Source of the DNA: Verrucomicrobiales bacterium
Lineage (GTDB): Bacteria > Verrucomicrobiota > Verrucomicrobiia > Verrucomicrobiales > DEV007
Direction: 5' to 3'
NCBI GenBank assembly: GCA_023253615.1
Contig: JALRFZ010000144.1
Span: 1 to 23,660 of the forward strand
DNA length: 23,660 bases
In this document: in pieces, positions 7,184 through 14,627 of the stretch
Position numbering within the stretch: the first letter of the stretch is position 1
How the letters are laid out: each line of letters opens with the position of its first letter
Notes under the pieces: model-generated
What the model was told of the DNA's origin: nothing
The model's database searches: none
What the model saw: only the letters and a program-made list of their open reading frames with translations
Program-made: the position numbers and the translations under genes

Positions 7184-8026
7184 ATGGCAATGGATCACTG
7201 GTTCTCCCTCAAGAAGCTGCTCTCGATTTACCTGAATCCGGTCACGGTGACGCTCGAGCTGGTGTTCATCGGGGTGGTCCTCATCGGATGGGCGAGCCGG
7301 AAGCCGCGCAAGCCGCCGGGGCCGAAAATGTCGCGTCTCCGCGCCCATATCGGCGACCTCGGGGTCTTCCTCGTGATCCTCGGGATTCTCGCCTTGTTCC
7401 TCTCGAGCATCGATCCGGTGGCGAACGCCCTCGCCCTGCATCTCGAGCGACAGCATCCTCCGCTGGAGGAACGCGAAGGGGTGCCGGTCGTGCCGGAGAC
7501 GCCCGCGGCCATCGTCGTGCTCGCTGGCGGACAGTTGAACGTGCCGGACAAGCCGGTGCTGTCCCGGCTCACGAGACAAGCGCTGGGGCGGGTCGTGGGG
7601 GCGGCGGATCTCTGGAAACATTTTCCGGAGGCGAAATTCATCGTCACCGGACATCCGGACGAGACTTCGGCGATGCGGGCGGTCGCGGAGCGCCTCGGGG
7701 TGGATCCCGACCGCATCATCGAGGAAACGGAGTCGCGCGACACGAAGGATCACCCGCGCAAACTGAATCCTCTCCTGGGCGATGCGCCTTTTCTCCTCGT
7801 CACTTCGGCGACGCACATGCCGCGCTCGGCGGCGCTTTTCAAGGCGGCGGGATACGAGCCGATTCCCGCCCCGGTCGATTTCCTGATCTGGCCGACACCG
7901 GGAATCTACGATCCTTATCGTCCGGGCATGCTCATTCCGAGGGTCTTCAATCTCGATCTCACCGCCACCGCGCTGCACGAGATCGGCGGGATGGCCTGGT
8001 CGCGCTGGCGGGGCGAGGTCGAGTGA
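7184..8026 (+). CDS. YdcF/ElyC-like DUF218 membrane protein
   Basis: About 280 aa with two N-terminal membrane segments (NPVTVTLELVFIGVVLIGW and LGVFLVILGILALFLSSI) followed by a DUF218 domain. The domain motifs are AAIVVLAGGQ, FIVTGHP, the acidic/basic loop ESRDTKDHPRK, and VTSATHMPRSAALFKAAGYEPIPAP. In E. coli, ElyC (YcbC) of this family affects peptidoglycan precursor or lipid-carrier metabolism and SanA affects envelope integrity. A periplasmic or membrane-surface role in the envelope is therefore likely, but the reaction is not established. Starts at 7154, 7184 and 7190 are all in frame; I chose 7184, weakly. It is divergent from the Gfo/Idh gene and convergent with the HAD gene, which begins to overlap 7 nt after its stop. 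Confidence 0.88.
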   Translation: MAMDHWFSLKKLLSIYLNPVTVTLELVFIGVVLIGWASRKPRKPPGPKMSRLRAHIGDLGVFLVILGILALFLSSIDPVANALALHLERQHPPLEEREGVPVVPETPAAIVVLAGGQLNVPDKPVLSRLTRQALGRVVGAADLWKHFPEAKFIVTGHPDETSAMRAVAERLGVDPDRIIEETESRDTKDHPRKLNPLLGDAPFLLVTSATHMPRSAALFKAAGYEPIPAPVDFLIWPTPGIYDPYRPGMLIPRVFNLDLTATALHEIGGMAWSRWRGEVE

Positions 8027-8029
8027 TGC

Positions 8030-8050
8030 GGGTCACGGGTCACGGGTCAC
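8030..8050. repeat. Three tandem copies of a 7-bp unit
   Basis: GGGTCAC is repeated three times without interruption at 8030-8036, 8037-8043 and 8044-8050, between two convergent genes. The minus-strand stop codon and last residues (VTRDP) of the HAD gene are encoded by this repeat, so copy-number change would alter its C-terminus. 7 is not a multiple of 3. Confidence 0.85.
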
Positions 8051-8638
8051 GCTGTTGATTGCGGCGAGGAATTCGTCGTGTCTCCCGGCGTGGTAGGGGA
8101 CGGAGAGAAAACCGGCGGCCGCGCCCGCTTCGCAGTTGGCGGGCATGTCGTCGATGTAGATCGTGCGCGCCGGATCGAGGGGCAGGGTGCTCTTGACGAC
8201 TTCGTAGATGGCGGGGTCGGGTTTCATGAGGCCGACTTCGTGCGAATAGATCCGCCCGTCGAAATGGCCGAAGACGGGGTAGGTCGCTTCGAAGAAAGGC
8301 ACGTGGATGCCGTTGGTGTTCGAGAGGAGGTAGAGGGGTTTCTCCGCGGCTTTGAGGGATTCGATGAAGGCCACCATCGGCAGGTTCAACTCGAAGATGT
8401 CGGCGAAGGATTCACGGAAAAAGACGGGATCGCCTTCGTATCCGATCCGCTCCGAGGCGGCGGTGATGAATTCCTCCGGCTGGATTTTGCCAAGCTCGAG
8501 ATCGATCGTGAGGGGGCTGACGAGAGCGAGCACCTCATCGGATGTGACGCGTGACCGGGACGCGATCTTGCGGGCCGAGATGGAGAAGTCGAAGGTGATG
8601 ATGACGTTGCCGATGTCGAAGAGGTAGGCGTCGGGCAT
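8033..8638 (-). CDS. HAD-superfamily phosphatase, YihX-like
   Basis: 201 aa, cytoplasmic haloacid-dehalogenase-type hydrolase. Motif I is FDIGNVI with the nucleophile Asp8 and Gly two residues later, as in E. coli YihX (alpha-D-glucose-1-phosphate phosphatase), which also reads D-L-G-N-V. Motif II is YLLSNTNG (Ser106, Asn107), motif III Lys139 in LMKPDPAIY, and motif IV IYIDDMPANCEAG (Asp163, Asp164). The helical cap lies between residues about 15 and 85. A small sugar phosphate is the likely substrate, inferred from YihX. The start at 8638 places the nucleophile at residue 8, normal for the family; upstream is the pyrimidine-rich CTCTTCATTCCC. The C-terminal SVTRDP is encoded by the 7-bp repeat and may be an accidental extension. 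Confidence 0.9.
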   Translation of the reverse strand: MPDAYLFDIGNVIITFDFSISARKIASRSRVTSDEVLALVSPLTIDLELGKIQPEEFITAASERIGYEGDPVFFRESFADIFELNLPMVAFIESLKAAEKPLYLLSNTNGIHVPFFEATYPVFGHFDGRIYSHEVGLMKPDPAIYEVVKSTLPLDPARTIYIDDMPANCEAGAAAGFLSVPYHAGRHDEFLAAINSVTRDP

Positions 8639-8699
8639 GGGAATGAAGAGGGTGGGCTCGGTGACCAAAGAGGGTTTGCCCCGGGAAGCAAGTCTTTCC

Positions 8700-9425
8700 T
8701 CAGCGCCGGCGTCGACCGCGTCCGGGCTTGTGGCGCGATGCCTGCCAGAGGCCGTAGGCGAGGAAGGCGGCGAGGACGTGTCCGATGACGTTGCCCTTTG
8801 CGATCGACCACCAGACCAGCCCGCCACAGACGAGGACGAAGACGAGCACAATGCAGGTCATCATCACCGCCGGCCGCAAAAAGACGGCGAAGGCCGCCCT
8901 GACAAAACGGCCAAAGGGATTCCGGGTCTTTTCCCCGTACCAGCCGAGCCGGCCCGTGAGGGTGAATAACGAGCCGATGAGACCGAGCACGATGAAGAGG
9001 GGCGGCACGAAGAGCACGACGAGGTGGGAGGCCGGTTCGCGCTCGAGGATGCTGTCGGTGGGATCGTCGGGATTCACGAGCACCTTGATGGGTGCTCCCA
9101 CGGGATATTTCGCGAGACTCGCCTCGGCATGGCCGAGGTCGGTGGTGGAAACGAGGGCGATTCCGTAGCCTTCGCCGGTCTGGCGCTTGCCTCCGGCTTC
9201 GTAGGTCCAGGTGAAATGAGGGCGTACGGTGCGACCGCCGCGGGCGGAGTTGGTGGAGACGATTTCTCCGGAGAGAATCTCACCCGGCATCTGCAGCCAT
9301 GCCCCGGCATCCCGCCAACGGAGGAGCTTGGGGCCGAAGGCAACAGAGCCGATCACCCCCAGGAGCAGGGCGATTCCGCTGAGAAAGCAGCCGACGAAGA
9401 AGGGGAGGTTGCGCGGGTTCATCAT
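8700..9425 (-). CDS. DUF3592 domain membrane protein
   Basis: About 241 aa. The first membrane segment (PFFVGCFLSGIALLLGVIGSVAF) is followed by a roughly 90-residue extracytoplasmic domain that matches DUF3592: GEILSGEIVSTNSARGG, then HFTWTYEAGGKRQTGEG, and the characteristic YPVGAPIKVLVNPDDPTDSILE near its end. Three further membrane segments follow (VVLFVPPLFIVLGLIGSLF; VMMTCIVLVFVLVCGGLVWW; a last short one near the C-terminus), then a basic tail PGRGRRRR. The function of the domain is unknown. ATG codons at 9425 and 9422 are adjacent; 9425 is used. It lies 61 nt upstream of the HAD gene and may be co-transcribed. It is divergent from the large propeller gene. Confidence 0.8.
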   Translation of the reverse strand: MMNPRNLPFFVGCFLSGIALLLGVIGSVAFGPKLLRWRDAGAWLQMPGEILSGEIVSTNSARGGRTVRPHFTWTYEAGGKRQTGEGYGIALVSTTDLGHAEASLAKYPVGAPIKVLVNPDDPTDSILEREPASHLVVLFVPPLFIVLGLIGSLFTLTGRLGWYGEKTRNPFGRFVRAAFAVFLRPAVMMTCIVLVFVLVCGGLVWWSIAKGNVIGHVLAAFLAYGLWQASRHKPGRGRRRR

Positions 9426-9513
9426 CGCCAAAAGAAAAGCGGAATCAGTTTCGCCGGTTCGGAAGCCCCGGCAAGCGCCGCGTGATGATGACGGTCGACT
9501 TTTCGCGATTTTC

Positions 9514-9542
9514 TTGACATCCGGCACCCCAACCCCTCGAAT
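9514..9542 (+). promoter_or_regulatory. Putative sigma70 promoter of the propeller/ModA-like/E1 cluster
   Basis: A perfect -35 TTGACA at 9514-9519 is followed, after exactly 17 bases, by TCGAAT at 9537-9542 (4/6 to TATAAT). Transcription from about 9549 would give a leader of about 100 nt before the ATG at 9652. It is the best promoter-like sequence in the 226-base divergent gap 9426-9651; nothing else recognisable was found there. Confidence 0.5.
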
Positions 9543-9651
9543 CAGAATGAATCCGCACCCTCACGCGATTCCGTCGGGAACCGGCATACGGGAGTGGTGT
9601 TTTGATCTCGCTGTTTTGCCTTGAAGCCCACCCCCGCTTGTTTCGATCCTG

Positions 9652-12600
9652 ATGAAAACCCTCCCCTCGTTGCTGATTCTCGGCCTCGCTTCTTTTCTTC
9701 CGCTGTTTCCTGTGTCGGCGCAGGATCCGGCGGCACGGGCCCGCGCCATTCTCGAGCAATCCGGAGTGAGGGGAGGATTCGTCGTTCATGTGGGTGCCGG
9801 AGACGGCGGATTCACCGCCGCCCTCAGGGGATCGGAGAGCTACGTGGTCCACGGGTTGGTGCGAGACGCGGGAAGGGTGCGCGCGGTCCGTGAGTCGGTC
9901 CATGCGGCCGGGAGTTATGGCTTGGTCAGCGTCGATGACTGGAATGGGATAAATCTGCCCTATGTCGAGGGCACCGTGAACCTGCTCGTCATCGACGAGG
10001 GCGAATCGGTAACGGATGCCGAGATTGATCGCGTCCTCACTCCTCTCGGCGTCGCCATGACGCGGACCGCCGATGGGTGGAAGCGCCATCAGAAACCCTG
10101 GCCCTCCTCGATGGACGAGTGGACGCACTACTATTACGACGCGAAGGGCAACGCCGCCTCGAAGGACAGCGAGGTCGGTCCGCCCGAGCGGCTCCAGTGG
10201 CTCGGCAGTCCGCGCTGGTCGCGCCATCATGACCGCATGGCTTCGATGAGCGCGAAGGTCTCGTCGAAAGGCCGGCTCTTTTACATCATGGATGAAGGCT
10301 CGCGGACGAGCATCCTCCTCCCGTCGAAATTCCAGTTGATCGCCCGCGACGCCTTCAACGGAACCGTTCTCTGGAAAAAACCGATCGATGAATGGAGCAC
10401 GAATCTCTGGCCGCTGAAAACGGGTCCGACCTCGCTGACGCGGCGCCTCGTCGCCGACGCGGAACGGATTTTCGTGACGATGGGTGTCACCGCGCCCGTC
10501 TCCATGCTCGACGCCGCGACGGGGGCGGAGTTGAAAGTGTTCCCCGAGACGAAGGGGGCGGAGGAGCTCCTTTATTCCGACGGCGTTCTCTACGCTCTCG
10601 TCAATCCCGCGGCGGAGTGGGTGCTCAAAGATTTCGCGCCCCAGCAACAGAGCGATCAGAAGCGCGTTGCCGATGAATACGAATGGGACCAGAAGCCCCG
10701 CGTCCTCATCGCCCTCGATCCTGACAAAGGCACCATCCTCTGGCAGCTCGAAGGGCTTGTCGCCCCGCTCACGCCCTCGGTCGACGGGAAGCGTTTCGCC
10801 TACTACGACGGGGAGAAGATCCACTGTCTCGACGCGAAGAGCGGGAAGGAATTGTGGGCGGGCCAAGAGGCCCCGAGGCGCGAGCTCTACGAATACAATT
10901 TCGGTCCGCGCCTGCTCTTCTCGGGCGAGACGGTTCTGTTCGCGGGCGGAGATGGCACGATGCGCGGCCTCGACGCAGCCACCGGCAAGCTCCTCTGGGA
11001 ATCTCCGCACGAGAAATCGGGCTACCGCTCGCCCGAGGACCTCATCGTCAGCGGCGGCCTTGTCTGGAATGCGGGGACCCTGCAGGGGAACCAAAGCGGC
11101 GAATTCATCGGCCGCGATCTCCGCACCGGCGAGGTGAAGAAACAGTTCCTCCCCGATGTGCCGCCCGACACCTACTGGTTCCACCACCGCTGCTACATCG
11201 CGAAGGCGACGGACAAATTCCTCATCCCCTCGCGGACGGGGATCGAATACGTCGACCACGAGCACGAGCACTGGGATCTCAACCACTGGGTCCGCGGGGC
11301 GTGCCTTTACGGCGTGCTGCCTTGCAACGGTCTCACCTACGCGGGGCCGCACAATTGCGCCTGTTATCCCGAAGCCAAGCTGTTCGGGATGAACGCCCTC
11401 GCTCCCAAGGCGAAACATCCGCTCCCTCCGAACCTGCCCGAGGAAGCGCGGCTCGAGAAAGGCCCCGCCTTCGAGATGGCCGATGAGGAAAACCATCCGC
11501 TCGACTGGCCCACCTACCGGCATGATGCACAACGGAGCGGCTTTTCGGATCAGGATCTTGCCGCCGACCTCCCGGCGGCCTGGGAGATGGACCTCGGCGG
11601 CCGCCTCAGCGCGCCCGTCGTCGCGGGAGGCAAGGTTTTCATTTCCTCGGTCGAGACCCACACCCTGCACGCCATCGACGCGGACACGGGCAAGGAGGCC
11701 TGGCATTTCATCGCCGGTTCGCGCATTGATTCGCCCCCGACCTGGTATTCCGGAAGACTCATTTTCGGTTGCATGGACGGCAGCGTCTACGCCCTCCGCG
11801 CGAGCGATGGAGAGCTTTGCTGGCGTTTCCGCGCGGCTCCGACCGATCTGCGCCACATGGTCTTCGAGCAGCTCGAGAGCGTCTGGCCGGTGCACGGCAG
11901 CGTGCTCGTCGAGGATGGCGTCGCCACGTTCGTTTGCGGCCGCTCCTGCTTCCTCGACGGAGGCATGAAGTTCTTCCGGCTCGATGCGAAGACCGGGAAG
12001 AAGCTCGTCGAGGTCGCCTTCACCGACCGCGATCCGGAAAGCGGCAAGCCGCTCGATGAACTGCACAAGACTTTGCAAATGCCGACCGCGCTGAGCGACA
12101 TCCTCAGCAGCGACGGCAAGGGCACGATCTACCTGCGCTCGCAGAAGATCGACCACGCGGGCAAACGTGTCGACGTCGCGCCGGTCAGTGGCAACGCGAT
12201 CGAGCAGGGCGCCAAGCAGAAGGGCGATCACCCGCACCTTTTCGCCGCCTTCGGCTACCTCGACGCCGAGTGGTTCCATCGCGCCCTCTGGATCTACGGT
12301 GAGAATTCGGCCGGCGGGCACAACGGCTACTACCAGCCTGGCAAATACACCCCGACGGGACGCATCCTCGTCTTCGACGACGAGAACGTCTACAGCTACG
12401 GCCGCGAGGCCAAGTATCTGAAGTGGACCACGACGATGGAGCACACCCTGCAGGCCTCAAGCAAGATCGCCCCGGACGTGAAGATCGATCCCACCGCCGC
12501 CGAAGGGAAAAAGGCGGGTGCGAAGCCTCCCGGAGTGACCTTTCCCGACGCCGATTCGCTCAATCCCGACGGCAAGGCTCTGACGGTGGAGTGCTGGATC

Positions 12601-13593
12601 CTGCCTGATGGCAAGGAAGGCGTCCTCGTCAATCACGGAGCCGGCCTGATGGGATATGCGCTGAGCCTGAAGGAAGGCAAGCCCGCATTCCACGTCCGCG
12701 ACGAGGCCACGAAGGCGCTGGTGACGGTCGTCGCGCCCGAGGCTCTCACGGAGGGATGGCACCACCTCGCCGCGGTCCTCGGCACCGATCTGTCCATGAC
12801 GCTCTACGTCGACGGGGATCCGGTGGGCAAGGGCACCGCGAAAGGTTTCCCCGGCCGGCCAAAAACGGCACTCAGCTTCGGCGGGGGAGGGGACCAGTGG
12901 GTCGGTCCTGACAAACCCACCGCTTACCGTGGCATGCTCGACCAGGTCGTGATCCATCACCGTCCCCTCGACGGGCAGGAGGTGCTGGAGCGGTTCGCGC
13001 GTCCGGAGGTGCTTCCCTCGGGCGGGACGGCCCTGCTTTGTAGTTTTGACAGGGGCGATGCCCGCGACGAGTCCGGAAACGGCGTCCACGGGATCAGCAC
13101 CGCCGTCGAGAGCGGTAAGGGACGTGCCGGGGCGGCCCTCTGGTTCCGCGCGAGCGCTCCCGTGGTCGTGGAGGGGGCGAAAGGCAAAGGCAAGGGGAAA
13201 GCCAAGGGCAAGGCCGCCGAGAAACCGAAGGGACCTGCCAAGGACAGTTATGTCGAGCACAAGTGGGAGACCTACGTGCCCGTGGTGACGAGGGCCATGG
13301 CACTCGCGGGCAACGATCTTTTTGTCGCCGGTCCGCCGGATGTGCTGGATGAAGAGTACGCCTTCGAGCGCCTTTCCCAAAAGGACGCGGCCATCCAGGA
13401 GCAGCTCGCCGAGCAGGATGCCGCCCTCGACGGAAATCGAGGTGCCGTCCTCATGCGGATGAATGTCACGAGTGGTGAGCCGGGTGGGCGTCTCGAGCTC
13501 GACAGCCCTCCGGTGTGGGACGGCATGGTCGTGGCGCGCGGGAATCTTTTCGTGGTCACCGTTGATGGACGGGTGAAACGGTTCGGGAAATGA
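9652..13593 (+). CDS. Secreted PQQ-like beta-propeller protein with methyltransferase-like N-domain and LamG insert
   Basis: 1313 aa. A Sec signal peptide (residues 1-23, ending PVSAQ) is followed by a domain resembling a class I SAM-methyltransferase Rossmann fold (about 31-140; VVHVGAGDGGFTAAL matches the glycine loop). A conserved linker WPSSMDEWTHYYYDAKGN (150-167) leads to PQQ-like propeller repeats (about 180-880) of the form ALDPDKGTILWQLEG, CLDAKSGKELWAG, GLDAATGKLLWESP and AIDADTGKEAWHF. A LamG/concanavalin-like domain (about 966-1118; LTVECWILPDG, GWHHLAAVLG, LYVDGDPVG), a Lys/Gly/Ala-rich linker (about 1177-1195) and a closing blade to the end follow. There is no CxxCH haem motif, so it is not a quinohaemoprotein dehydrogenase; a binding or scaffold role is more likely. 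First gene of the cluster; its stop overlaps the next start (ATGA). Confidence 0.9.
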   Translation: MKTLPSLLILGLASFLPLFPVSAQDPAARARAILEQSGVRGGFVVHVGAGDGGFTAALRGSESYVVHGLVRDAGRVRAVRESVHAAGSYGLVSVDDWNGINLPYVEGTVNLLVIDEGESVTDAEIDRVLTPLGVAMTRTADGWKRHQKPWPSSMDEWTHYYYDAKGNAASKDSEVGPPERLQWLGSPRWSRHHDRMASMSAKVSSKGRLFYIMDEGSRTSILLPSKFQLIARDAFNGTVLWKKPIDEWSTNLWPLKTGPTSLTRRLVADAERIFVTMGVTAPVSMLDAATGAELKVFPETKGAEELLYSDGVLYALVNPAAEWVLKDFAPQQQSDQKRVADEYEWDQKPRVLIALDPDKGTILWQLEGLVAPLTPSVDGKRFAYYDGEKIHCLDAKSGKELWAGQEAPRRELYEYNFGPRLLFSGETVLFAGGDGTMRGLDAATGKLLWESPHEKSGYRSPEDLIVSGGLVWNAGTLQGNQSGEFIGRDLRTGEVKKQFLPDVPPDTYWFHHRCYIAKATDKFLIPSRTGIEYVDHEHEHWDLNHWVRGACLYGVLPCNGLTYAGPHNCACYPEAKLFGMNALAPKAKHPLPPNLPEEARLEKGPAFEMADEENHPLDWPTYRHDAQRSGFSDQDLAADLPAAWEMDLGGRLSAPVVAGGKVFISSVETHTLHAIDADTGKEAWHFIAGSRIDSPPTWYSGRLIFGCMDGSVYALRASDGELCWRFRAAPTDLRHMVFEQLESVWPVHGSVLVEDGVATFVCGRSCFLDGGMKFFRLDAKTGKKLVEVAFTDRDPESGKPLDELHKTLQMPTALSDILSSDGKGTIYLRSQKIDHAGKRVDVAPVSGNAIEQGAKQKGDHPHLFAAFGYLDAEWFHRALWIYGENSAGGHNGYYQPGKYTPTGRILVFDDENVYSYGREAKYLKWTTTMEHTLQASSKIAPDVKIDPTAAEGKKAGAKPPGVTFPDADSLNPDGKALTVECWILPDGKEGVLVNHGAGLMGYALSLKEGKPAFHVRDEATKALVTVVAPEALTEGWHHLAAVLGTDLSMTLYVDGDPVGKGTAKGFPGRPKTALSFGGGGDQWVGPDKPTAYRGMLDQVVIHHRPLDGQEVLERFARPEVLPSGGTALLCSFDRGDARDESGNGVHGISTAVESGKGRAGAALWFRASAPVVVEGAKGKGKGKAKGKAAEKPKGPAKDSYVEHKWETYVPVVTRAMALAGNDLFVAGPPDVLDEEYAFERLSQKDAAIQEQLAEQDAALDGNRGAVLMRMNVTSGEPGGRLELDSPPVWDGMVVARGNLFVVTVDGRVKRFGK

Positions 13594-14615
13594 GGTTCTC
13601 CCGGATCATTGTTTGGGTTGTTTTGTCAGGGGCCGTCGGACTCCCGGGGGCGGCCTCCGCCTGCACCATCCCGGTCTTTCGCTACGCCCTCGACCGCTGG
13701 GAGGCCGATTCTTTCCGCCTCGTCGTGCCGAAGGCCTGGGCCACCGATCGCGACAAGGTGAAACTCCTCGTTCCTCTCCGTGGCAACGGGCTCGCCAATG
13801 TCCTCGTCGAGGAGAGCGAGGATCCCGCGCTGGAGCGGGCGAGGTGGCTCTTTCCCCATGACGATGCCGTGTTGTCGGAAGGTCCTTTGGATCCGGACAC
13901 GCTCGCCGCGTTGCTCGATTCGCCCGTTCGCCGAGAAGTGGTCCGCCGTATTCTCGAAGGCGATTCGGTCGTTTGGGTGGTGGCGACGAAAGCCGGTGGA
14001 GAAGGAGAGGTGGAGCGCATCGCCTCGCGCCTTCGCTTTCTCGAGCAGGTCGCCGAATTGCCCGCGCAGGACCCGGACGATCCCGACAGCCGGCTCGGTC
14101 CGGGACCGGGGCTGAAGCTGAAGTTCTCCGTCCTCCCTCTCTCGATCGAGGATCCGGCCGAGCGCCACTTCGCCGCGATGCTCGCCGGGCCGGGGCACGC
14201 GGAATGGGTGAAGGACGGCATTCCCTTCGCCGCTCCGGTCTTTGGTCGTGGCCGCGTCCTCGGAGCCTGGCGGCTTGAGGAACTCGACGACCTCATGATC
14301 GAGGACACGTCGCTGTTCCTCACGGGTCGCTGCTCCTGCCGCGTGAAGAACGAGAATCCTGGATGGGATCTGTTGCTGAAGGTCGACTGGGAGAGTGCGC
14401 TCGCTTCCGTCGGAGAGGAGGGGAATCTCGCGGAGAAGGAAATCACGTCCTCATCTGCCGTCGTGACACCGGGTCCCGTCGAGGCGGTTGAGATTGCTCC
14501 TACCGCCGTCATCGAACCGCCGGGACGGGCCGGACTCTCCTGGGCCACCCTCGGAGGGATCGGGCTCGCCGTGATCTTCGCGCTTGCGGGATGGCGGCTT
14601 TGGCGGGTTCGTTAG
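13590..14615 (+). CDS. Secreted, C-terminally membrane-anchored protein with Cys-Ser-Cys motif; function unknown
   Basis: 341 aa. The signal peptide (residues 1-24) ends AASA before Cys25 in ACTIPVFRYALDRWEAD, a start that I associate, from memory, with secreted proteins of Planctomycetota and Verrucomicrobiota. The region 40-265 is mixed alpha/beta with no domain I can name and contains the motif GRCSCRVKNENPGWDLLL (Cys248, Cys250). A Pro/Val-rich linker precedes one membrane segment (LGGIGLAVIFALAGWRLW, about 321-338) and a short basic end. The protein should therefore sit in the periplasm, tethered to the inner membrane. The ATG overlaps the stop of the propeller gene by 4 nt, and the binding-protein gene follows 12 nt after its stop. 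Position suggests a partner of the transporter. The three cysteines could be metal or redox sites (inference). Confidence 0.72.
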   Translation: MRFSRIIVWVVLSGAVGLPGAASACTIPVFRYALDRWEADSFRLVVPKAWATDRDKVKLLVPLRGNGLANVLVEESEDPALERARWLFPHDDAVLSEGPLDPDTLAALLDSPVRREVVRRILEGDSVVWVVATKAGGEGEVERIASRLRFLEQVAELPAQDPDDPDSRLGPGPGLKLKFSVLPLSIEDPAERHFAAMLAGPGHAEWVKDGIPFAAPVFGRGRVLGAWRLEELDDLMIEDTSLFLTGRCSCRVKNENPGWDLLLKVDWESALASVGEEGNLAEKEITSSSAVVTPGPVEAVEIAPTAVIEPPGRAGLSWATLGGIGLAVIFALAGWRLWRVR

Positions 14616-14627
14616 CCGCTTCCACCG

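Noticed and set aside
9445..12444. 999-codon open frame antisense to the propeller gene
   Set aside because: It shares the strand shadow of a well-supported gene, is Arg/Glu/Asp-Leu biased as expected from complementing GC-rich codons, and has no recognisable domain.
9652..13593. PQQ-dependent (quinoprotein) dehydrogenase
   Set aside because: The propeller has PQQ-like blades but no haem motif or the adjacent-Cys and Ca-binding features of alcohol/glucose quinoprotein dehydrogenases that I could find; such repeats are mostly non-catalytic in this lineage.
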